Part shown: in pieces, positions 12,963 through 23,398 of the stretch
Position numbering within the stretch: position 1 is the first letter of the stretch
Layout of the letters: each line of letters starts with the position of its first letter
Assembly (NCBI GenBank): GCA_963932145.1
Contig: CAWVQA010000092.1
Coordinates: forward strand, 1-64,000
Direction: 5' to 3'
Source of the DNA: Acanthosepion lycidas
Lineage: Eukaryota > Mollusca > Cephalopoda > Sepiida > Sepiidae
Length of the DNA stretch: 64,000 nucleotides
Made by a program: the position numbers and the translations under genes
Notes under the pieces: generated by a model
Database searches by the model: none
Seen by the model: only the letters and a program-made list of their open reading frames with translations
What the model was told of the DNA's origin: nothing

Positions 12963-13963
12963 GATCTGCAAAAAAATATTTGCCTTCAAATTCGTACCGT
13001 GATCGTAGCATGCATGGACTCGTCTCATATGACTGGGATTTCCATGAAAAAGATTGTGGGCACAAATTGGGGGATCACTGTACATTTCTCCTCTGGTTCC
13101 CATTACTATTTCTATTTTACTTCTCAATTTAGCATTATGGACAGGGAAAGACCTAATCTAAGATCTGCAAAAAAATATTTTGCCATCAAATTCATACCGT
13201 GATCGTAGCATGCATGGACTCGACTCATATCACTTGGATTTCCATGAAAAAGATTGTGGGCACAAAATGGGTGATCACTGTACATTTCTCTTCTGTTTCC
13301 CATTACTATTTCTATTTTACTTCCTCAATTTAGCATTATGGACAGGGAAAGACCTAATCTAAGATCTGCAAAAAAATATTTTGCCTTCAAATTCATACCG
13401 TGATCGTAGCATGCATGGACTCGTCTCATATGACTGGGATTTCCATGAAAAAGATTGTGGGCAGAAAATGTGTGATCACTGTAAATTTCTGTTCTGTTTC
13501 CCATTACTATTTCTATTTTACTTCCTCAATTTAGCATTATGGACTGGGGAAGACCTAATCTAAGATCTGTAAAAAATATTTTGCCTTCAAATTGATACCG
13601 TGATCGTAGCATGCATGGACTCGACTCATATGACTGGGATTTCCATGAAAAAGATTGTGGGCACAAAATGGGTGATCACTGTACATTTCTCTTCTGTTTC
13701 CCATTACTATTTCTATTTTACTTCCTCAATTTAGCATTATGGACAGGGAAAGACCTAATCTAAGATCTGCAAAAAAATATTTTGCCTTCAAATTCATACC
13801 GTGATCGAAGCATGCCTGGACTCGACTCATATGACTGGGATTTCCATGAAAAAGATTGTGGGCACAAAATGCGTGATCACTGTACATTTCTCTTCTGTTT
13901 CCCATTACTATTTCTATTTTACTTACTCAATTTAGCATTATGGACAGGGAAAACCTAATCTAG
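12963..13963 (+). repeat. HOR-B five-monomer unit, copy 1
   Basis: Length is 1,001 bp. Markers are: A33G with CTTCTC deletion; T24A with G70C; A62T with A122 and A187G; C32G with a shortened A-run; T45A with a G lost near position 190. Four of five units are shorter than, or shifted relative to, consensus through 1-bp losses. Confidence 0.85.
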
Positions 13964-14966
13964 GATCTGCAAAAAAATATTTGCCTTCAAATTCGTACCG
14001 TGATCGTAGCATGCATGGACTCGTCTCATATGACTGGGATTTCCATGAAAAAGATTGTGGGCACAAAATGGGTGATCACTGTACATTTCTCCTCTGTTTC
14101 CCATTACTATTTCTATTTTACTTCTCAATTTAGCATTATGGACAGGGAAAGACCTAATCTAAGATCTGCAAAAAAATATTTTGCCATCAAATTCATACCG
14201 TGATCGTAGCATGCATGGACTCGACTCATATCACTGGGATTTCCATGAAAAAGATTCTGGGCACAAAATGGGTGATCACTGTACATTTCTCTTCTGTTTC
14301 CCATTACTATTTCTATTTTACTTCCTCAATTTAGCATTATGGACAGGGAAAGACCTAATCTAAGATCTGCAAAAAAATATTTTGCCTTCAAATTCATACC
14401 GTGATCGTAGCATGCATGGACTCGTCTCATATGACAGGGATTTCCATGAAAAAGATTGTGGGCAGAAAATGTGTGATCACTGTAAATTTCTCTTCTGTTT
14501 CCCATTACTATTTCTATTTTACTTCCTCAATTTAGCATTATGGACTGGGAAAGACCTAATCTAAGATCTGTAAAAAAATATTTTGTCTTCAAATTGATAC
14601 CGTGATCGTAGCATGCATGGACTCGACTCATATGACTGGGATTTCCATGAAAAAGATTGTGGGCACAAAATGGGTGATCACTGTACATTTCTCTTCTGTT
14701 TCCCATTACTATTTCTATTTTACTTCCTCAATTTAGCATTATGGACAGGGAAAGACCTAATCTAAGATCTGCAAAAAAGTATTTTGCCTTCAAATTCATA
14801 CCGTGATCGAAGCAAGCCTGGACTCGACTCATATGACTGGGATTTCCATGAAAAAGATTGTGGGCACAAAATGCGTGATCACTGTACATTTCTCTTCTGT
14901 TTCCCATTACTATTTCTATTTTACTTCCTCAATTTAGCATTATGGACAGGTAAAGACCTAATCTAA
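13964..14966 (+). repeat. HOR-B five-monomer unit, copy 2
   Basis: It repeats the order of the preceding unit at an offset of 1,001 bp, ending in a T45A unit with AAAAAAG in the A-run and AAGCAAGCC. The deletions in its first unit match those of copy 1, so they were copied, not independent. Confidence 0.85.
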
Positions 14967-15512
14967 GATCTGCAAAAAAATATTTTGCCTTCAAATTCAT
15001 ACCGTGATCGTATCATGCATGGACTCGTCTCATATGACTGGGATTTCCATGAAAAAGATTGTGGGCAGAAAATGTGTGATCACTGTAAATTTCTCTTCTG
15101 TTTCCCATTACTATTTCTATTTTACTTCCTGAATTTAGCATTATGGACTGGGAAAGACCTAATCTAAGATCTGTAAAAAAATATTTTGCCTTCAAATTGA
15201 TACCGTGATCGTAGCATGCATGGACTCGACTCATATGACTGGGATTTCCATGAAAAAGATTGTGGGCACAAAATGGGTGATCACTGTACATTTCTCTTCT
15301 GTTTCCCATTACTATTTCTATTTTACTTCCTCAATTTAGCATTATGGACAGGGAAAGACCTAATCTAAGATCTGCAAAAAAGTATTTTGCCTTCAAATTC
15401 ATACCGTGATCGAAGCATGCCTGGACTCGACTCATATGACTGGGATTTCCATGAAAAAGATTGTGGGCACAAAATGCGTGATCACTGTACATTTCTCTTC
15501 TGTTTCCCATTA
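14766..15512 (+). repeat. Segmental duplication, left copy
   Basis: It matches 20791-21537 at an offset of 6,025 bp (30 monomers less 5 bp). Shared private marks include the A-run AAAAAAG, AAGCAAGCC, ACAGGTAAAG, G47T (CGTATCATG) and CTTCCTGAAT. I saw no mismatch over these three and a half monomers until position 145 of the last unit. Confidence 0.85.
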
Positions 15513-16784
15513 CTATTTCTATTTTACTTCCTCAATTTAGCATTATGGACAGGGAAAGACCTAATCTAAGATCTGCAAAAAAATATTTTGCCTTCAAATT
15601 CATACCGTGATCGTAGCATGCATGGACTCGTCTCATATGACTGGGATTTCCATGAAAAAGATTGTGGGCAGAAAATGTGTGATCACTGTAAATTTCTGTT
15701 CTGTTTCCCATTACTATTTCTATTTTACTTCCTCAATTTAGCATTATGGACTGGGGAAGACCTAATCTAAGATCTGTAAAAAATATTTTGCCTTCAAATT
15801 GATACCGTGATCGTAGCATGCATGGACTCGACTCATATGACTGGGATTTCCATGAAAAAGATTGTGGGCACAAAATGGGTGATCACTGTACATTTCTCTT
15901 CTGTTTCCCATTACTATTTCTATTTTACTTCCTCAATTTAGCATTATGGACAGGGAAAGACCTAATCTAAGATCTGCAAAAAAGTATTTTGCCTTCAAAT
16001 TCATACCGTGATCGTATCATGCATGGACTCGTCTCATATGACTGGGATTTCCATGAAAAAGATTGTGGGGAGAAAATGTGTGATCACTGTAAATTTCTCT
16101 TCTGTTTCCCATTACTATTTCTATTTTACTTCCTCAATTTAGCATTATGGACAGGGAAAGACCTAATCTAAGATCTGCAAAAAAATATTTTGCCTTCAAA
16201 TTCATACCGTGATCGTAGCATGCATGGACTCGACTCATATGACTGGGATTTCCATGAAAAAGATTGTGGGCACAAAATGGGTCATCACTGTACATTTCTC
16301 TTCTGTTTCCCATTAATATTTCTATTTTACTTCCTCAATTTAGCATTATGGACAGGGAAAGACCTAATCTAAGATCAGCAAAAAAATATTTTGCCTTCAA
16401 ATTCATACCGTGATCGTAGCATGCATGGAATCGACTCATATGACTGGGATTTCCATGAAAAAGATTGTGGGCACAAAATGGGGGATCACTGTACATTTCT
16501 CTTCTATTTCCCATTAGTATTTCTATTTTACTTCCTCAATTTAGCATTATAGACAGGGAAAGACCTAATCTAAGATCTGCAAAAAAATATTTTGCCTTCA
16601 AATTCATACCGTGATCGTAGCATGCATGGACTCGACTCATATCACTGGGATTTCCATGAAAAAGATTGTGGGCACAAAATGCGTGATCACTGTACATTTC
16701 TCTTCTGTTTCCCATTACTATTTCTATTTTACTTCCTCAATTTAGCATTATGGATAGGGAAAGACCTAATCTAAGATCTGCAAA

Positions 16785-16794
16785 AAAATATTTT
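16785..16794. other. A/T palindrome next to A-run
   Basis: AAAATATTTT is a perfect 10-bp palindrome preceded by three more A residues, giving A7-TATTTT. It recurs in nearly every monomer. A-runs of this kind commonly bend DNA or disfavour nucleosomes; that property is inferred. Losses of one A in this run are the commonest indel in the array. Confidence 0.8.
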
Positions 16795-16820
16795 GCCTTC
16801 AAATTCATACCGTGATCGTA

Positions 16821-16844
16821 GCATGCCTGGACTCGACTCATATG
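16821..16844. other. GCATGC and CATATG palindromes
   Basis: GCATGC (positions 47-52) and CATATG (65-70) are 6-bp palindromes present in most monomers. When position 53 is A instead of C, the first extends to the 8-bp palindrome CATGCATG. Monomers with G70C lose CATATG. These sites would give a ladder of about 201 bp on restriction digestion. Confidence 0.85.
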
Positions 16845-16883
16845 ACTGGGATTTCCATGAAAAAGATTGTGGGCACAAAATGC

Positions 16884-16891
16884 GTGATCAC
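16884..16891. other. GTGATCAC 8-bp palindrome
   Basis: The perfect palindrome GTGATCAC lies at positions 110-117 in most monomers, just downstream of the most variable site (109). Units with AA at 109-110, or with G112C, lose it. A protein-binding role is possible but has no direct support. Confidence 0.7.
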
Positions 16892-16894
16892 TGT

Positions 16895-16944
16895 ACATTT
16901 CTCTTCTGTTTCCCATTACTATTTCTATTTTACTTCCTCAATTT
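16895..16944 (+). other. Pyrimidine-rich half of monomer
   Basis: Positions 121-170 are strongly T+C rich on the + strand, with T-runs near 125, 136, 149, 155 and 169. This gives each monomer a strand-asymmetric half facing a purine-rich segment at 71-108. Most larger deletions in the array fall within this tract, at positions 138-152. Confidence 0.75.
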
Positions 16945-16963
16945 AGCATTATGGACAGGGAAA
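16909..16963. repeat. Short inverted repeat TTTCCC ... GGGAAA
   Basis: TTTCCC (positions 135-140) and GGGAAA (184-189) are complementary with a 43-nt loop. The arms are only 6 bp, so a stable hairpin is doubtful. The 5' arm is destroyed in the four-substitution variant of domain D. Confidence 0.45.
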
Positions 16964-17778
16964 GACCTAATCTAAGATCTGCAAAAAAATATTTTGCCTT
17001 CAAATTCATACCGTGATCGTAGCATGCATGGACTCGTCTCATATGACTGGGATTTCCATGAAAAAGATTGTGGGCAGAAAATGTGTGATCACTGTAAATT
17101 TCTGTTCTGTTTCCCATTACTATTTCTATTTTACTTCCTCAATTTAGCATTATGGACTGGGGAAGATCTAATCTAAGATCTGTAAAAAATATTTTGCCTT
17201 CAAATTGATACCGTGATCGTAGCATGCATGGACTCGACTCATATGACTGGGATTTCCATGAAAAAGATTGTGGGCACAAAATGGGTGATCACTGTACATT
17301 TCTCTTCTGTTTCCCATTACTATTTCTATTTTACTTCCTCAATTTAGCATTATGGACAGGGAAAGACCTAATCTAAGATCTGCAAAAAAGTATTTTGCCT
17401 TCAAATTCATACCGTGATCGTATCATGCATGGACTCGTCTCATATGACTGGGATTTCCATGAAAAAGATTGTGGGCACAAAATGTGTGATCACTGTAAAT
17501 TTCTCTTCTGTTTCCCATTACTATTTCTATTTTACTTCCTCAATTTAGCATTATGGACAGGGAAAGACCTAATCTAAGATCTGCAAAAAAATATTTTGCC
17601 TTCAAATTCATACCGTGATCGTAGCATGCATGGACTCGACTCATATGACTGGGATTTCCATGAAAAAGATTGTGGGCACAAAATGCGTGATCACTGTACA
17701 TTTCTCTTCTGTTTCCCATTAATATTTCTATTTTACTTCCTCAATTTAGCATTATGGACAGGGAAAGACCTAATCTAA

Positions 17779-17979
17779 GATCAGCAAAAAAATATTTTGC
17801 CTTCAAATTCATACCGTGATCGTAGCATGCATGGAATCGACTCATATCACTGGGATTTCCATGAAAAAGATTGTGGGCACAAAATGCGTGATCACTGTAC
17901 ATTTCTCTTCTGTTTCCCATTACTATTTCTATTTTACTTCCTCAATTTAGCATTATGGATAGGGAAAGACCTAATCTAA
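17779..17979 (+). repeat. Recombinant monomer (GGAATCG head, C182T tail)
   Basis: It carries GATCAGC and GGAATCG, as in 16373, then G70C and C182T, as in 16574. This merges two adjacent units and removes one monomer, with a breakpoint between positions 58 and 70. Confidence 0.7.
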
Positions 17980-18580
17980 GATCTGCAAAAAAATATTTTG
18001 CCTTCAAATTCATACCGTGATCGTAGCATGCCTGGACTCGACTCATATGACTGGGATTTCCATGAAAAAGATTGTGGGCACAAAATGCGTGATCACTGTA
18101 CATTTCTCTTCTGTTTCCCATTACTATTTCTATTTTACTTCCTCAATTTAGCATTATGGACAGGGAAAGACCTAATCTGAGATCTGCAAAAAAATATTTT
18201 GCCTTCAAATTCATACCGTGATCGTAGCATGCCTGGACTCGACTCATATGACTGGGATTTCCATGAAAAAATTTGTGGGCACAAAATGCGTGATCACTGT
18301 ACATTTCTCTTCTGTTTCCCATTACTATTTCTATTTTACTTCCTCAATTTAGCATTATGGACAGGGAAAGACCTAATCTAAGATCTGCAAAAAAATATTT
18401 TGCCTTCAAATTCATACCGTGATCGAAGCATGCCTGGACTCGACTCATATGACTGGGATTTCCATGAAAAAGATTGTGGGCACAAAATGCGTGATCACTG
18501 TACATTTCTCTTCTGTTTCCCATTACTATTTCTATTTTACTTACTCAATTTAGCATTATGGACAGGGAAAACCTAATCTA

Positions 18581-18781
18581 GGATCTGCAAAAAAATATTT
18601 GCCTTCAAATTCGTACCGTGATCGTAGCATGCATGGACTCGTCTCATATGACTGGGATTTCCATGAAAAAGATTGTGGGCACAAAATGGGTGATCACTAT
18701 ACATTTCTCCTCTGTTTCCCATTACTATTTCTATTTTACTTCCTCAATTTAGCATTATGGATAGGGAAAGACCTAATCTAA
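18581..18781 (+). repeat. Recombinant monomer (A33G head, C182T tail)
   Basis: The head matches the units at 12963 and 13964: A33G, shortened T-run and CTCCTCTG. The tail has intact CTTCCTC and C182T, as in the unit at 16574. The T24A unit expected next is missing. Confidence 0.7.
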
Positions 18782-18982
18782 GATCTGCAAAAAAATATTT
18801 TGCCTTCAAATTCATACCGTGATCGTAGCATGCCTGGACTCGACTCATATGACTGGGATTTCCATGAAAAAGATTGTGGGCACAAAATGCGTGATCACTG
18901 TACATTTCTCTTCTGTTTCCCATTACTATTTCTATTTTACTTCCTCAATTTAGCATTATGGACAGGGAAAGACCTAATCTAA

Positions 18983-20790
18983 GATCTGCAAAAAAATATT
19001 TTGCCTTCAAATTCATACCGTGATCGTAGCATGCATGGACTCGTCTCATATGACTGGGATTTCCATGAAAAAGATTGTGGGCAGAAAATGTGTGATCACT
19101 GTAAATTTCTGTTCTGTTTCCCATTACTATTTCTATTTTACTTCCTCAATTTAGCATTATGGACTGGGGAAGACCTAATCTAAGATCTGTAAAAAATATT
19201 TTGCCTTCAAATTGATACCGTGATCGTAGCATGCATGGACTCGACTCATATGACTGGGATTTCCATGAAAAAGATTGTGGGCACAAAATGGGTGATCACT
19301 GTACATTTCTCTTCTGTTTCCCATTACTATTTCTATTTTACTTCCTCAATTTAGCATTATGGACAGGGAAAGACCTAATCTAAGATCTGCAAAAAAGTAT
19401 TTTGCCTTCAAATTCATACCGTGATCGTATCATGCATGGACTCGTCTCATATGACTGGGATTTCCATGAAAAAGATTGTGGGCAGAAAATGTGTGATCAC
19501 TGTAAATTTCTCTTCTGTTTCCCATTACTATTTCTATTTTACTTCCTCAATTTAGCATTATGGACAGGGAAAGACCTAATCTAAGATCTGCAAAAAAATA
19601 TTTTGCCTTCAAATTCATACCGTGATCGTAGCATGCATGGACTCGACTCATATGACTGGGATTTCCATGAAAAAGATTGTGGGCACAAAATGGGTCATCA
19701 CTGTACATTTCTCTTCTGTTTCCCATTAATATTTCTATTTTACTTCCTCAATTTAGCATTATGGACAGGGAAAGACCTAATCTAAGATCAGCAAAAAAAT
19801 ATTTTGCCTTCAAATTTATACCGTGATCGTAGCATGCATGGAATCGACTCATATGACTGGGATTTCCATGAAAAAGATTGTGGGCACAAAATGGGGGGTC
19901 ACTGTACATTTCTCTTCTATTTCCCATTAGTATTTCTATTTTACGTCCTCAATTTAGCATTATAGACAGGGAAAGACCTAATCTAAGATCTGCAAAAAAA
20001 TATTTTGCCTTCAAATTCATACAGTGATCGTAGCATGCCTGGACTCGACTCATATCACTGGGATTTCCATGAAAAAGATTGTGGGCACAAAATGCGTGAT
20101 CACTGTACATTTCTCTTCTGTTTCCCATTACTATTTCTATTTTACTTCCTCAATTTAGCATTATGGATAGGGAAAGACCTAATCTAAGATCTGCAAAAAA
20201 ATATTTTGCCTTCAAATTCATACCGTGATCGTAGCATGCCTGGACTCGACTCATATGACTGGGATTTCCATGAAAAAGATTGTGGGCACAAAATGCGTGA
20301 TCACTGTACATTTCTCTTCTGTTTCCCATTACTATTTCTATTTTACTTCCTCAATTTAGCATTATGGACAGGGAAAGACCTAATCTGAGATCTGCAAAAA
20401 AATATTTTGCCTTCAAATTCATACCGTGATCGTAGCATGCCTGGACTCGACTCATATGACTGGGATTTCCATGAAAAAATTTGTGGGCACAAAATGCGTG
20501 ATCACTGTACATTTCTCTTCTGTTTCCCATTACTATTTCTATTTTACTTCCTCAATTTAGCATTATGGACAGGGAAAGACCTAATCTAAGATCTGCAAAA
20601 AAATATTTTGCCTTCAAATTCATACCGTGATCGAAGCATACCTGGACTCGACTCATATGACTGGGATTTCCATGAAAAAGATTGTGGGCACAAAATGCGT
20701 GATCACTGTACATTTCTCTTCTGTTTCCCATTACTATTTCTATTTTACTTACTCAATTTAGCATTATGGACAGGGAAAGACCTAATCTAA
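18983..20790 (+). repeat. HOR-B cycle, 9 monomers
   Basis: Length is 1,808 bp. Order: A187G; C32G; G47T; G112C+C145A; GGAATCG with TATAGAC; G70C+C182T; plain; G91A+A92T; T45A. It preserves the most complete form of the domain B order and leads straight into the right copy of the 6,025-bp-spaced duplication. Confidence 0.85.
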
Positions 20791-21537
20791 GATCTGCAAA
20801 AAAGTATTTTGCCTTCAAATTCATACCGTGATCGAAGCAAGCCTGGACTCGACTCATATGACTGGGATTTCCATGAAAAAGATTGTGGGCACAAAATGCG
20901 TGATCACTGTACATTTCTCTTCTGTTTCCCATTACTATTTCTATTTTACTTCCTCAATTTAGCATTATGGACAGGTAAAGACCTAATCTAAGATCTGCAA
21001 AAAAATATTTTGCCTTCAAATTCATACCGTGATCGTATCATGCATGGACTCGTCTCATATGACTGGGATTTCCATGAAAAAGATTGTGGGCAGAAAATGT
21101 GTGATCACTGTAAATTTCTCTTCTGTTTCCCATTACTATTTCTATTTTACTTCCTGAATTTAGCATTATGGACTGGGAAAGACCTAATCTAAGATCTGTA
21201 AAAAAATATTTTGCCTTCAAATTGATACCGTGATCGTAGCATGCATGGACTCGACTCATATGACTGGGATTTCCATGAAAAAGATTGTGGGCACAAAATG
21301 GGTGATCACTGTACATTTCTCTTCTGTTTCCCATTACTATTTCTATTTTACTTCCTCAATTTAGCATTATGGACAGGGAAAGACCTAATCTAAGATCTGC
21401 AAAAAAGTATTTTGCCTTCAAATTCATACCGTGATCGAAGCATGCCTGGACTCGACTCATATGACTGGGATTTCCATGAAAAAGATTGTGGGCACAAAAT
21501 GCGTGATCACTGTACATTTCTCTTCTGTTTCCCATTA
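20791..21537 (+). repeat. Segmental duplication, right copy
   Basis: Right partner of 14766-15512; see that entry for shared marks. After this point the units diverge, with C145G and TTTTTC in place of TTTTAC. Confidence 0.85.
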
Positions 21538-21594
21538 GTATTTCTATTTTTCTTCCTCAATTTAGCATTATGGACAGGGAAAGACCTAATCTAA

Positions 21595-21996
21595 GATCTG
21601 CAAAAAAATATTTTGCCTTCAAATTCATACCGTGATCGTAGCATGCCTGGACTCGACTCATATGACTGGGATTTCCATGAAAAAGATTGTGGGCACAAAA
21701 TGCGTGATCACTGTACATTTCTCTTCTGTTTCCCATTACTATTTCTATTTTACTTCCTCAATTTAGCATTATGGATAGGGAAAGACCTAATCTCAGATCT
21801 GCAAAAAAATATTTTGCCTTCAAATTCATACCGTGATCGTAGCATGCCTGGACTCGACTCATATGACTGGGATTTCCATGGAAAAGATTGTGGGCACAAA
21901 ATGCGTGATCACTGTACATTTCTCTTCTGTTTCCCATTACTATTTCTATTTTACTTCCTCAATTTAGCATTATGGACAGGGAAAGACCTAATCTGA
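21595..21996 (+). repeat. Two monomers joined in one open frame
   Basis: The stop at 199-201 of the first unit is changed (CTCAGATC in place of CTAAGATC), so the 67-codon frame runs through two units. I regard this as neutral stop loss, not a gene. The second unit ends in TGA. Confidence 0.7.
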
Positions 21997-22398
21997 GATC
22001 TGCAAAAAAATATTTTGCCTTCAAATTCATACCGTGATCGTAGCATGCATGGACTCGACTCATATGACTGGGATTTCCATGAAAAAGATTGTGGGCACAA
22101 AATGGGTGATCACTGTACATTTCTCTTCTGTTTCCCATTAGTATTTCTATTTTACTTCCTCAATTTAGCATTATGGACTTGGAAAGACCTAATCTAAGAA
22201 CTGCAAAAAAATATTTTACCTTCAAATTCATACCGTGATCGTAGCATGCCTGGACTCGACTCATATGACTGGGATTTCCATGAAAAAGATTGTGGGCACA
22301 AAATGCCTGATCACTGTACATTTCTCTTCTGTTTCCCATTACTATTTCTATTTTACTTCCTCAATTTAGCATTATGGACATGGAAAGACCTAATCTAA

Positions 22399-22797
22399 GA
22401 TCTGTAAAAAATATTTTGCCTTCAAATTCATACCGTGATCGTAGCATGCCTGGACTCGACTCATATGACGGGGATTTCCATGAAAAAGATTGTGGTCACA
22501 AATTGGTGATCACTGTACATTTCTCTTCTGTTTCCCATTACTATTTCTATTTTACTTCCTCAATTTAGCATTATGGACATGGAAAGACCTAATCTAAGAT
22601 CTGCAAAAAAATATTTTGCCTTCAAATTCATACCGTGATCGTAGCATGCATGGACTCATCTCATATGACTGGGATTTCCATGAAAAAGATTGTGGGCACA
22701 AAATGGGTGATCACTGTACATTTCTCCTCTGTTTCCCATTACTATTTCTATTTTACTTCTCAATTTAGCATTATGGACAGGGAAAGACCTAATCTAA
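22399..22797 (+). repeat. Two shortened monomers (199 and 200 bp)
   Basis: The first has a shortened A-run and lacks one base in CACAAATTGG. The second is a CTTCTC-deletion unit with CTCATCTC (CpG lost at 60-61). It is followed by a T24A unit, as in domain B. Confidence 0.8.
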
Positions 22798-22998
22798 GAT
22801 CTGCAAAAAAATATTTTGCCATCAAATTCATACCGTGATCGTAGCATGCATGGACTCGACTCATATGACTGGGATTTCCATGAAAACGATTGTGGGCACA
22901 AAATGGGTGATCACTGTACATTTCTCTTCTGTTTCCCATTACTATTTCTATTTTACTTCCTCAATTTAGCATTATGGACAGGGAAAGACCTAATCTAA

Positions 22999-23398
22999 GA
23001 TCTGCAAAAAAATATTTTGCCTTCAAATTCATACCGTGATCGTAGCATGCATGGACTCGTCTCATATGACTGGGATTTCCATGAAAAAGATTGTGGGCAG
23101 AAAATGTGTGATCACTGTAAATTTCTCTTCTGTTTCCCATTATATTTCTATTTTACTTCCTCAATTTAGCATTATGGACAGGGAAAGATCTAATCTAAGA
23201 TTTGCAGAAAATATTTTGCCTTCAAATTCATACCGTGATCGTAGCATGCATGGACTCGACTTATATGACTGGGATTTCACGGAAAAAGATTGTGGGCACA
23301 AAATGGGTGAGAAGTGTACATTTCTCTTCTGTTTCCCATTACTATTTCTATTTTACTTCCTCAATTTAGCATTATGGACAGGGAAAGACCTAAGCTAA
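22999..23398 (+). repeat. Two shortened monomers (200 bp each)
   Basis: The first lacks one base in CCCATTATATTT. The second has a changed A-run (TTTGCAGAAAATATTTT) and CACGGAAAAAG in place of CATGAAAAAG. These are among the most diverged units in the window. Confidence 0.8.

Larger units (their letters stand above)
15570..16975 (+). repeat. HOR-B cycle, 7 monomers
   Basis: Length is 1,406 bp. Order: A187G unit; C32G unit (200 bp); G47T unit; G112C+C145A unit; GGAATCG with G134A/C145G and TATAGAC; G70C+C182T unit; plain. The next A187G unit at 16976 restarts the cycle. Confidence 0.85.
16775..16975 (+). repeat. Reference satellite monomer (matches consensus)
   Basis: This 201-bp unit matches my by-eye consensus and is used for numbering. 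In order it holds GATCTGC (1-7), A7-TATTTT (8-20), a CpG-bearing segment with CCGTGATCGTAGC (36-48), GCATGC (47-52), CTCGACTC (58-65), CATATG (65-70), a purine-rich stretch (71-108), GTGATCAC (110-117), a pyrimidine-rich stretch (121-170), GGACAGGGAAAG (179-190) and CTAATCTAA (193-201). The junction with the next unit forms AGATCT. I count 75 G+C in 201. Confidence 0.95.
16793..16975 (+). other. Recurring 60-codon open frame, judged non-coding
   Basis: From a TTG at monomer position 19 to the TAA at 199-201 each consensus monomer is open for 60 codons. The only in-frame ATGs are internal; the one at 49-51 gives 50 residues. The frame repeats because 201 is 67 x 3. Recurrent variants change amino acids: P/H at site 53, D/V at 62, R/G/C/N at 109-110 and L/V at 145. 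They are not concentrated at third codon positions. Many units have a frameshift, a TGA from C32G, or TAG from G179A. No upstream promoter or ribosome-binding context is seen. I treat it as a by-product of the period, not a gene. Confidence 0.85.
16976..18982 (+). repeat. HOR-B cycle, 10 monomers
   Basis: Length is 2,007 bp. It starts with the same A187G, C32G and G47T units as the preceding cycle and extends through the G91A/A92T unit and T45A unit. It includes two recombinant monomers, at 17779-17979 and 18581-18781. Confidence 0.85.

Noticed and set aside
16819-16842. RNA polymerase III internal promoter (A and B boxes), i.e. a tRNA-derived SINE
   Set aside because: CTCGACTC resembles the B-box core, but the only A-box-like stretch has mismatches and lies too close to it. 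No tRNA fold or poly-A tail is evident.
16821-16851. CENP-B box
   Set aside because: I looked for the pattern TTCG-N4-A-N2-CGGG on both strands. CTCGACTC followed by CTGGG is the nearest, but the spacing and bases do not fit.
16909-16963. Rho-independent terminator or structured RNA from TTTCCC/GGGAAA
   Set aside because: The arms are only 6 bp with a 43-nt loop and no following T-run in a transcription context. It is an unlikely stable structure.
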